A stretch of 5,401 nucleotides of DNA from contig JAJQBM010000274.1 in the NCBI GenBank assembly GCA_021203285.1, positions 3,255-8,655 on the forward strand, in the 5' to 3' direction. Shown here piece after piece: positions 1 to 5,401 of this stretch; within the stretch, counting starts at the first letter, position 1, and each line of letters opens with the position of its first letter. A program made the translations under genes and the position numbers. The notes below the pieces were generated by a model, which saw nothing but the letters and a program-made list of their open reading frames with translations, was not told where the DNA came from and did not search any database. This stretch comes from Clostridiales bacterium. GTDB taxonomy: Bacteria; Bacillota; Clostridia; Lachnospirales; Lachnospiraceae.

Positions 1-1650
1 CGCCAGCACTTCCGCTTCCTCCCGGTTCTTCCCGGCATAAAGCTCCGTGATCTGCGGATCCACATTGATTCCGTTGATCTCACTGTCCATAAAGCGGGCG
101 TTTCGCTCGCTGACCACGGGAATAATCCCGCCCAACAGGTACGCGTCCAGCTCCCGGCGGGCGCGCTTCAGATTCTCAAACGTCTGCGGCGTGAGAACCG
201 GCTGCGTCAGGAATCCGATCATCCCCTTCTCGACCTTCTCCTTCGCAAGGCGAAGCTGAACGTCAAAATTCCGTGCATTGACATTCAGCGCCCCGAAAAT
301 GTGAAACGGCCCCGGCAGCGATTTTTCCCCGAGTGCGGTGACAAAAGCCGCCAGCTTCCGGGAGTTGAACTGATAGACGCTCTTTACCTCATCGCGCTCC
401 GCCGAGGGAATCGTATCCCCCGTGACAAGCAGAATGTTGCGGATGCCCTCGGCATACAGCCCGAAGAGCAGCGCTTTCGTCGCGTTTAAATTCCGGTCGC
501 GGCAGGTCATGTGCGGCAGCGCGTCCATGGAAAGCTCCCGGCGAAGCTTGCAGGCTAAGAGGCTGGAATCCATCCGCGCCCGGGCAATGGGGCAGTCTGC
601 GATCGTGATGATATCCGCCCCCGCGCCCTTCAGCTCCCACGCGCCCTTCATAAACTTTGCAATATTGGCATCTGCTGGGGAATCCAGCTCCACGGCGATG
701 ACCTTCTCCCCCGCCTGCAGCTTCTTCCAGAACAGGCTGTCGTCAGCCTCCGCAACGTGAACCTTCTCCGGTTTCTCCCGTTTTTCGGCTCTGCCCCGCT
801 GTACCTTCCGAAGCTCCCGTTTTACCATCTCGATATGAGCCGGCGTCATCCCGCAGCAGCCGCCCACAATCGCAGCCCCCGCAGCCGCCATCCCGGCAAC
901 CTGCAAGGCAAAATAAGCCGGATCCCCGTCATAAAACGTCCGGTTGTTGACGACAATCGGATAACCGGCGTTCGGCATCAGGGAGAGTGTGATTCCCTCG
1001 TGGTCCAATTCTCCCGCCAACTCCAGCATGTGACGGGCGCCGCAGACACAGTTGAACCCCACTGCGTCCGCCGCCGGGCAGTTTTTCATCTGCGCCAGAA
1101 GATCCCCCGCCCACAGTCCGTCTCTGGTAAACCCGTCCGCCTGCACGGCGAAGCTCACGATAATGTAAGCCGGCGGCTCTCTCTCCCGGATATATGCCGC
1201 AATTTCCCGCAACCCTTCCGTTCCGGCATTCGTCTCAAAGAGAAAGTTCTGCGCACCCTGCTCCAGAAAGCAGTCCGCCACGAAGCGGTACTCCTCATAC
1301 ACATTCTCCGCCCCGCCCGGTCCGGTGATCGTCCCGACATCGGCAAAGACATAGGCGTCATAGTCCGCCGCCGCTTCTGCCGCGAGCTTCCATGCCGCTG
1401 CGATCGTCCGCCGAACCAGCTCTTCATCTCCCTGAAAAATGACACGGTTCACCGCAAAGGTATCGGTCTTGATTGCTTTGCACCCGGCCTCCAGATACTC
1501 CCTGTGTATCTCCGCGATCAGCTCCGGCTGATGCAGGGCAGCCAGCTCGCAGCTCATGCCGAGCTTATGATTTTTTCGTGAAAAATAGGTTCCCATACCG
1601 CCGTCAAACAGCAATACATTTTCTTTTATATATTCTCTGACCGCATTCAT
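1..1650 (-). CDS. yitJ: Bifunctional homocysteine S-methyltransferase / 5,10-methylenetetrahydrofolate reductase (YitJ-type), 3' end cut by window edge
   Basis: The reading frame is open for 550 codons from ATG 1650-1648 to base 1 with no stop, so the C-terminus is missing; the B. subtilis YitJ family is about 610 residues, so perhaps 60 are lost. Residues 1-285 form a zinc-dependent homocysteine methyltransferase barrel: FDGGMGTYF near the N-terminus, GFNCVCG with Cys201, and GGCCGMTP with Cys265 and Cys266, the expected three zinc ligands. A charged linker (about 280-308, rich in K, R and E) leads to an MTHFR domain: AVELDSP (322-328, with the likely catalytic Glu325), IADCPIARARM (350-360), CRDRNLNA (383-390) and LLVTGD (407-412), then FLTQPVLTP (480-488). 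The MTHFR half reduces methylene-THF to methyl-THF, the methyl donor for the MetH encoded just upstream; the first half could methylate homocysteine itself. It starts 23 nt after the metH stop, so it is probably co-transcribed. The start agrees with where the family's DG-MGT motif normally sits. The functional call is firm; which methyl donor the first half uses is not. Confidence 0.95.
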   Translation of the reverse strand, partial: MNAVREYIKENVLLFDGGMGTYFSRKNHKLGMSCELAALHQPELIAEIHREYLEAGCKAIKTDTFAVNRVIFQGDEELVRRTIAAAWKLAAEAAADYDAYVFADVGTITGPGGAENVYEEYRFVADCFLEQGAQNFLFETNAGTEGLREIAAYIREREPPAYIIVSFAVQADGFTRDGLWAGDLLAQMKNCPAADAVGFNCVCGARHMLELAGELDHEGITLSLMPNAGYPIVVNNRTFYDGDPAYFALQVAGMAAAGAAIVGGCCGMTPAHIEMVKRELRKVQRGRAEKREKPEKVHVAEADDSLFWKKLQAGEKVIAVELDSPADANIAKFMKGAWELKGAGADIITIADCPIARARMDSSLLACKLRRELSMDALPHMTCRDRNLNATKALLFGLYAEGIRNILLVTGDTIPSAERDEVKSVYQFNSRKLAAFVTALGEKSLPGPFHIFGALNVNARNFDVQLRLAKEKVEKGMIGFLTQPVLTPQTFENLKRARRELDAYLLGGIIPVVSERNARFMDSEINGINVDPQITELYAGKNREEAEVLA

Positions 1651-1657
1651 GACTCCT
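1651..1657 (-). promoter_or_regulatory. Unusually close ribosome binding site of the yitJ-type gene
   Basis: On the minus strand AGGAG (1657-1653) is followed by only TC before the ATG at 1650. A 2-nt gap is much shorter than the usual 5-9 nt. No better purine run and no better in-frame start is visible: the ATGs at 1660 and 1646 are in other frames, and the next in-frame start-like codon, a TTG at codon 13, would remove part of the conserved N-terminus. Expression may therefore rely on ribosomes arriving from metH, 23 nt upstream. That dependence is inference. Confidence 0.55.
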
Positions 1658-1660
1658 CAT

Positions 1661-1680
1661 GGGATAGCCGGATCTATCCC
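1661..1680 (-). repeat. Small perfect hairpin containing the metH stop codon
   Basis: A perfect 7-bp inverted repeat, GGGATAG / CTATCCC, with a 6-nt loop. Its first arm includes the last metH codon (GGA) and the TAG stop. No T tract follows; the sequence runs into ATGAGGAG and the next start. It therefore does not look like an intrinsic terminator. It could be an RNA-processing, 3'-end stability or translational-coupling element, or chance. Confidence 0.5.
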
Positions 1681-4085
1681 AGCACCTCCTTTGCCACATC
1701 TACGGACGCCTTGGCGTCCTTTGTATAATAATCCGCCCCGATCTCCATGGCGTATTCCGGCGTCAGCACGGCGCCGCCTACAAAGACTTTGCACTTGTGC
1801 CCCGACGCCCGGAGCGCCGCAATCGTTTTCTCCATGGAAACCACCGTCGTCGTCATCAGCGCCGACAATCCGATCAATCGGACATTCTCGGCGATCGCCG
1901 TGTCCACTACCTTCTGCGGCGGCACATCCCTTCCCAGATCAATGACCCGGTATCCGTAATTTTCCAGCACCACGCGGACAATATTTTTCCCGATATCGTG
2001 AATGTCGCCCTCGACGGTGGCCATAATAATCGTCCCTTTCGAGACTGTCTCGCCGCCGCGCTTCGCAATCCGCTCCTTGATCAGGTCGAAACCAGCGCAG
2101 GCCGCATTCGCAGAATTGATTAGCTGGGGCAGGAAAATCTGCTGCTTCTCATACTTCTCCCCCACCACATCAAGAGCGGGAATCAGCTTCGTGTTGATCA
2201 CATCCAGCTCGTCCATCGTCTCTAGAAACTTTGCCGTGAGATCCCTCGTCTCCTGCTTCAGCCCCTTTAAGACCGCATCCTCAACCGTCATCTCATGTGA
2301 CGCTGCGGGCGGTCGTTTCTCCTCCTCCGCGCCGGAAAAGCGGCCGATGTACGCCTCACACTGTGTGTCCTCTCCGGAGAGTGCGCGGAACGCAAAAACC
2401 GTGTCCATGATCTCCGTCAGATTCGGGTTGATGATCGGCAGGTCAAGTCCGCAGTGCATCGCCTGTGTCAGAAAGCTGGTCGTGATATGATTCCGTTTCG
2501 GAAGGCCGAAGGATATATTGCTGACGCCGAGCACACAGTGCAGTCCCAACCGCTCATGTACCATGCGGACCGCCTTCAGCGTCTCCGCCGCCTGCTCCTG
2601 CTGCGCGGAAATCGTCAGCGTCAGGCAATCGATGAGAACATCCTCTTTCGGAATCCCGATGGCTGCCGCCGCGTGTAAAATTTTCTCCGCCAGAACAAAA
2701 CGCTTCTCGGCGCTGTCCGGGATACCGGACTTGTCCATAGTGAGTCCCACCACCGCGGCGCCGTATTTTTTCACAATGGGGAGCACCGTCTCCAGCACCT
2801 CATCCTCCGCGTTGACGGAGTTGACGATGGCGCGGCCGTTGCAGACGCGAAGCCCCGCCTCGATGGCAGCCGGGTCGGAGGAATCGATCTGCAGCGGCAG
2901 ATCCACGACGCTCTGCACCGCCTGCGCCACATCGACCATCATCCGCGGCTCGTCCAACCCCGGCAGACCCACGTTGATATCGAGAATATCCGCCCCAGCA
3001 TCCGCCTGTTCGATCGCCCGCTCCATGATGTAGTTCATGTCATGCTCTCGGAGTGCCTGCGCGAAACGCTTCTTTCCGGTGGGATTGATGCGCTCGCCGA
3101 TCACGCGGACGCCGCCGAGCTCCACCATTTTCCCGGCGGAGCAGACCCCGCGTGTCACACATGGTTGATTCTGCCGTACCTTCTGAGAATCACCGCATAA
3201 GCTCGCCTCGTCATCGGACATCTCCCGCACCAGCCCGGCCATCTCCCGGATAAACTCCGGCGTCGTCCCGCAGCACCCGCCGCCCATGGCGATGCCCAGC
3301 TCCAGAAACGGCCGCATCTGCCGGGCAAATTCCTGTGCGTCCATATCGTACTCTCCCGTGGCAGGGTCAGGCAGACCCGCGTTGGGCTTTACAATCAGCG
3401 GCTTATCCGTCCACCGCCGCATTTCTTTTATCATCGGAAAAATTTCCTGCGGGCCGAGGGAACAGTTGATCCCCATGGCATCCACACCCAGCCCGTCCAG
3501 CGTCGCCGCCATGGAGGAAACCAGCGTCCCCGTAAAGGTTCGCCCGGAAGCCTCAAAGCTCATCGTCACCCAGACCGGCAGTGCCGAATTTTCCTTCGCC
3601 GCCAATACGGCGGCTTTCACCTCGTAGAGATCTGTCATCGTCTCAAAGACAATGAGATCCGCCCCCGCCTTCTCTCCGGCGATCACCAGCTCCTTATAGA
3701 TCTCATACGCATCATCAAATGCCAGCGTGCCGAGCGGCTCCATCAGCTCCCCAATCGGACCCACATCCAGGGCGACCCGGACCTTTTTCCGGCTGTCTCC
3801 GTTTTCGGAAACAGAATCACAGCATCCCGCCGCACGCCGCGCAGCCGCCACATTGGCCGTCACAAGCTCCTCCACCGTGTGGCCGGTTCCCCGCAGCTTA
3901 TGGGCGTTCGCGCCGAAAGTGTTCGCATAGATCACATCGCTCCCGGCCTCCACATATTCCCGCTGTATTTTCTCCAGAATATCCGGATGCTCCAGACCGA
4001 AAATCTCCGGCCGCGCGCCCAGCGCCAGTCCCGCGTTCTGCAGCATGGTGCCCATGGCACCGTCCAGTATAATAAGCCTATTCAT
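1674..4085 (-). CDS. metH: Cobalamin-dependent methionine synthase lacking the reactivation domain
   Basis: An 803-residue protein that transfers the methyl group of 5-methyl-THF to homocysteine through cobalamin in the cytoplasm. Domains in order: homocysteine-binding zinc barrel (about 1-290) with DGAMGTML (8-15), GINCSLGP with Cys208, and GGGCCGTTP with Cys271 and Cys272; a variable linker (about 290-322) with three extra cysteines; pterin-binding methyl-THF barrel (about 325-580) with ERINPTGKK (331-339), LQIDSS (398-403) and GVSNISFGLP (520-529); helical cobalamin cap (about 600-675); cobalamin-binding Rossmann domain (about 685-803) with GDIHDIGKN, whose His696 is the expected cobalt ligand, then SAL (741-743) and GG (770-771). 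The protein ends there, whereas E. coli MetH (about 1,227 residues) continues into a SAM-binding reactivation domain; here the preceding gene supplies it. An in-frame ATG at 4142 would add 19 residues ahead of the conserved N-terminus. The ATG at 4085 is preferred: GAGG lies 11 nt upstream and it overlaps the previous gene by only 8 nt (ATGAATAG), which suggests translational coupling. Confidence 0.97.
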   Translation of the reverse strand: MNRLIILDGAMGTMLQNAGLALGARPEIFGLEHPDILEKIQREYVEAGSDVIYANTFGANAHKLRGTGHTVEELVTANVAAARRAAGCCDSVSENGDSRKKVRVALDVGPIGELMEPLGTLAFDDAYEIYKELVIAGEKAGADLIVFETMTDLYEVKAAVLAAKENSALPVWVTMSFEASGRTFTGTLVSSMAATLDGLGVDAMGINCSLGPQEIFPMIKEMRRWTDKPLIVKPNAGLPDPATGEYDMDAQEFARQMRPFLELGIAMGGGCCGTTPEFIREMAGLVREMSDDEASLCGDSQKVRQNQPCVTRGVCSAGKMVELGGVRVIGERINPTGKKRFAQALREHDMNYIMERAIEQADAGADILDINVGLPGLDEPRMMVDVAQAVQSVVDLPLQIDSSDPAAIEAGLRVCNGRAIVNSVNAEDEVLETVLPIVKKYGAAVVGLTMDKSGIPDSAEKRFVLAEKILHAAAAIGIPKEDVLIDCLTLTISAQQEQAAETLKAVRMVHERLGLHCVLGVSNISFGLPKRNHITTSFLTQAMHCGLDLPIINPNLTEIMDTVFAFRALSGEDTQCEAYIGRFSGAEEEKRPPAASHEMTVEDAVLKGLKQETRDLTAKFLETMDELDVINTKLIPALDVVGEKYEKQQIFLPQLINSANAACAGFDLIKERIAKRGGETVSKGTIIMATVEGDIHDIGKNIVRVVLENYGYRVIDLGRDVPPQKVVDTAIAENVRLIGLSALMTTTVVSMEKTIAALRASGHKCKVFVGGAVLTPEYAMEIGADYYTKDAKASVDVAKEVLG

Positions 4086-4746
4086 GACAGACAATTCCTC
4101 TCTTCCTATATGGACAGTGTAAAAACATTCCGCAGGCTTCACAGCCGCGGGTTCGGAGCTTCTGGGGCTCTGCGGAGATTCCCATGACGGCCGTCACCGA
4201 TTTGCGCGGAACCATGATATAATTCTCCGTGACCGTCAGCCCAATTCGGCGAACGGTGTTGAGCGCCTCGCACAGCCGCCGCTGCGTATCCAGTGGAAGG
4301 TCTCCGTATCCCGGGCTGAAGCGGCTGGTGAGAAACAAACCCTCCGCGGCCGCAAGCTCCCGCATGTCCTCCTCGAAGCAGTCGCAGACATTTTCCACGG
4401 CGACGCTGGCGCAGGAATCCATGATGACCGCATCCGCCATGTCTGTCACCTCACGGCGCATCAGCGCCTGCTCGATCTGCGATCCGAGCGTCACCGCCAG
4501 AAGGACCGCCTCCTGACAGGGCTCCAGCAGCGCCCGGATATCCTCGCCCTCCATCGGCAGACCGCGAACCGCACCATTCTCCACCGGCAGACGGCTGCAA
4601 ATCAAACGCGGCGCGGCATACTTCCGGACCTCCGCAATGCATGCCCGGATCTGTGCCTCGACCTCCGGCGTCACCTCTTGCCCGCGATGGCCAAGATACA
4701 TCAGTATTTCATTGTAGTTCAGCTCCGTCATCCGCGCCTCGATCAT
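4078..4746 (-). CDS. Stand-alone methionine synthase reactivation (SAM-binding activation) domain protein
   Basis: A 222-residue protein matching the B12-dependent methionine synthase activation domain family. In E. coli MetH this is the C-terminal domain that binds SAM and drives reductive methylation of inactive Cob(II)alamin. The clearest signature is SRFSPGYGDLP (141-151): Arg142 and Gly146-Tyr147 align with the SAM-contacting Arg1134 and Tyr1139 of E. coli MetH (RxxxGY). It is followed by GLTVTENYIMVPRKSV (169-184), which matches the family's 'LT-s-aM-P--SVsG' stretch. An N-terminal helical part (1-130) contains VTLGSQIE and DSCASVAVENV. The tail carries a CX2CX5CX8C cluster (Cys202, 205, 211, 220) that E. 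coli MetH lacks. The start at 4746 has AGGGAG 6 nt upstream; ATG 4731 with GAGG 5 nt upstream is an alternative. The frame is open back to an ATG at 4887, but that would begin inside the araD terminator and upstream of the promoter. This is the first gene of the operon and overlaps metH by 8 nt. Confidence 0.92.
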   Translation of the reverse strand: MIEARMTELNYNEILMYLGHRGQEVTPEVEAQIRACIAEVRKYAAPRLICSRLPVENGAVRGLPMEGEDIRALLEPCQEAVLLAVTLGSQIEQALMRREVTDMADAVIMDSCASVAVENVCDCFEEDMRELAAAEGLFLTSRFSPGYGDLPLDTQRRLCEALNTVRRIGLTVTENYIMVPRKSVTAVMGISAEPQKLRTRGCEACGMFLHCPYRKRGIVCHE

Positions 4747-4752
4747 ATGCGG

Positions 4753-4758
4753 CTCCCT
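4753..4758 (-). promoter_or_regulatory. Ribosome binding site deciding the reactivase start
   Basis: AGGGAG on the minus strand, 6 nt before ATG 4746. Its strength and spacing favour 4746 over the internal ATG at 4731 and over the ATG at 4887, which lies within the preceding terminator. Confidence 0.65.
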
Positions 4759-4801
4759 CTCTGTCGGATAAAATCCAGTATTATGGTATGATTCCGAAGG
4801 C

Positions 4802-4830
4802 ATTATACATGATTTGGGTAAAAAGAACAA
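4802..4830 (-). promoter_or_regulatory. Sigma-A-type promoter of the methionine operon
   Basis: The -10 box is a perfect TATAAT (4807-4802). The -35 is TTGTTC (4830-4825), separated by 17 nt; only its TTG matches consensus. Transcription should start near 4795, giving a leader of about 50 nt before ATG 4746. The box lies just downstream of the araD terminator, so the three met genes probably form an independent transcript. The perfect -10 with a weak -35 leaves room for activator control, though none is shown here. The leader contains only a weak 4-bp stem (GGAT/ATCC, 4776-4766). Confidence 0.75.
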
Positions 4831-4841
4831 TGGTGCTCTTT
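4822..4841. promoter_or_regulatory. Candidate operator: imperfect 20-bp palindrome over the -35 box
   Basis: AAAGAAC, a 6-nt spacer and GCTCTTT form inverted 7-bp arms matching at 6 of 7 positions. The element covers the -35 box (4825-4830), where a bound dimer could block or recruit RNA polymerase. I do not recognise it as the site of a known regulator. Short AT-rich palindromes occur by chance, so this is tentative. Confidence 0.25.
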
Positions 4842-4853
4842 CGATCAATGCGC

Positions 4854-4900
4854 AAAAATGATACCCCTCTGCATGTGCACCGCACATACAAAGGGGTATC
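4854..4900 (-). terminator. Strong intrinsic terminator downstream of araD
   Basis: On the minus strand, bases 4900-4860 fold into one continuous 19-bp stem (GATACCCCTTT...AGAGGGGTATC outside, GTATGTGC/GCACATGC inside, two G-T wobbles) capped by a 3-nt GGT loop. ATTTTT follows at 4859-4854. It begins 52 nt after the araD stop. The opposite strand has no T tract after the stem, so it acts in one direction. It separates araD from the met operon. Confidence 0.9.
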
Positions 4901-4952
4901 CGGTCTCAAACTCATATATCCCGGCGATTTCCTCTGGAAAATCCGCCGCAGG

Positions 4953-5401
4953 CTATGCCTTCTGTCCGTAGTAGGCGTTCGCACCGTGCTTCCGGTAGTA
5001 ATGCTTATCCTGCAGCTCCTGCGGCGCAGGCTTTACCGACGGGTTAATCTGCTCGCACCGTGCCGCCATCTTCGCACATTCCTCCAGAACCACTGCGTTG
5101 TGCACCTCCTCCTGCGCATCCTTTCCCAATGTAAAGGGGCCGTGATTCTTACAGAGCACCGCCGGAACCGCCTCGTAATCCTTTCCCAGCTCCGCAAAAG
5201 CGTCCGCAATCAGAATCCCGGTGTTGCGCTCATACACCGCGTCAATCTCCTCCGGCGTCAGATTCCGCACACAGGGAACCTCCCCGTAGATGTAATCTGC
5301 GTGTGTCGTCCCATAGCAGGGGATATCGCGCCCCGCCTGCGCCCAGCTCGTCGCCCACGGTGAATGCGTGTGGACAATCCCGCCAATCTTCGGGAAGCGG
5401 T
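4953..5401 (-). CDS. araD: L-ribulose-5-phosphate 4-epimerase, C-terminal 148 residues (5' end outside window)
   Basis: The first full codon is at 5399 and the stop is TAG at 4955-4953. The family is about 231 residues long, so roughly the first 80 are missing. The enzyme interconverts L-ribulose 5-phosphate and D-xylulose 5-phosphate, linking arabinose (or ascorbate/xylulose) catabolism to the pentose phosphate pathway, by zinc-dependent retro-aldol chemistry. Visible signatures, in fragment numbering: GGIVHTHS with zinc ligands His10 and His12; GTTHADY with Asp35, equivalent to catalytic Asp120 of E. coli AraD; NHGPF with the third zinc ligand His86; and the C-terminal [10 protein letters not shown], whose Tyr144 matches catalytic Tyr229. 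All key residues are present, so the enzyme looks functional. UlaF and SgbE paralogues share these motifs, so the exact pathway cannot be settled without the upstream neighbours. A terminator and a separate promoter lie between it and the met genes, and there is no functional link to them. Confidence 0.93.
   Translation of the reverse strand, partial: RFPKIGGIVHTHSPWATSWAQAGRDIPCYGTTHADYIYGEVPCVRNLTPEEIDAVYERNTGILIADAFAELGKDYEAVPAVLCKNHGPFTLGKDAQEEVHNAVVLEECAKMAARCEQINPSVKPAPQELQDKHYYRKHGANAYYGQKA

Noticed and set aside
757..1581. Plus-strand open frame of 274 codons
   Set aside because: It is antisense to the yitJ-type gene, whose zinc ligands and MTHFR motifs are intact. Its translation is rich in Arg, His and Pro with no recognisable domain, typical of a shadow frame in GC-rich DNA.
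1644..1660. Alternative starts for the last gene at ATG 1660 or ATG 1646
   Set aside because: Both are out of frame with the 550-codon reading frame. The frame from 1660 ends after about 18 codons.
1661..1680. Hairpin as an intrinsic terminator after metH
   Set aside because: The stem is only 7 bp, no T tract follows, and the next gene begins 10 nt further on, so read-through is expected.
4086..4142. Longer version of MetH starting at ATG 4142
   Set aside because: It would place 19 unmatched residues before the conserved N-terminus and overlap the preceding gene by 65 nt. The ATG at 4085 fits the family and the short coupled overlap.
4783..4788. Second -10-like box (CATAAT) in the leader
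   Set aside because: No acceptable -35 lies 16-18 nt upstream, and the perfect TATAAT with a TTG-containing -35 is better.
4078..4887. Longer version of the reactivase starting at ATG 4887
   Set aside because: That start lies inside the terminator stem and upstream of the promoter, so the predicted mRNA would not include it; the extra 47 residues match no part of the family.
4641..5363. Plus-strand open frame of 240 codons across the intergenic region
   Set aside because: It runs antisense through the reactivase start, the met promoter, the araD terminator and araD itself, and has no family-like motifs; it is a chance frame.

Overview
All four genes lie on the minus strand, so the biological reading order runs from high to low coordinates. 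Three adjacent genes form a methionine-synthesis operon, preceded by the 3' end of an unrelated sugar gene. The sequence is GC-rich with strongly GC-biased third codon positions. A B12-dependent methionine synthase that ends at its cobalamin domain, with the reactivation domain encoded as a separate small gene, together with a YitJ-type homocysteine methyltransferase/MTHFR fusion, suggests an anaerobic Firmicute of class Clostridia, possibly a GC-rich Lachnospiraceae. That placement is inference from gene content only.

Layout in transcription order: (1) 5401-4953, the C-terminal 148 residues of an L-ribulose-5-phosphate 4-epimerase (AraD family), whose 5' end lies outside the window. (2) 4900-4854, a strong intrinsic terminator with a 19-bp stem, 3-nt loop and T tract, closing the araD transcript. 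(3) 4830-4802, a sigma-A-type promoter (TTGTTC, 17 nt, TATAAT), followed by a leader of about 50 nt with no riboswitch that I can recognise. (4) 4746-4078, a stand-alone methionine synthase reactivation-domain protein with a cysteine-rich tail. (5) 4085-1674, MetH with homocysteine, methyl-tetrahydrofolate, cap and cobalamin domains; its start overlaps the end of gene 4 by 8 nt. (6) 1650 to the window edge, a homocysteine S-methyltransferase/methylenetetrahydrofolate reductase fusion cut by the edge after 550 codons.

How they work together (established family knowledge): the MTHFR half of the last protein makes 5-methyltetrahydrofolate. MetH transfers that methyl group through cobalamin to homocysteine to give methionine. 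The reactivation protein is expected to bind SAM and rescue MetH when its cobalamin becomes oxidised to the inactive Cob(II) state. The araD remnant belongs to pentose catabolism and is insulated from the operon by the terminator.

Nothing here amounts to a wholly new system. The points most worth a second look are the Cys-rich tail of the stand-alone reactivase, two zinc-type homocysteine methyltransferase domains in one operon, and the lack of a visible S-box or cobalamin riboswitch in front of it.
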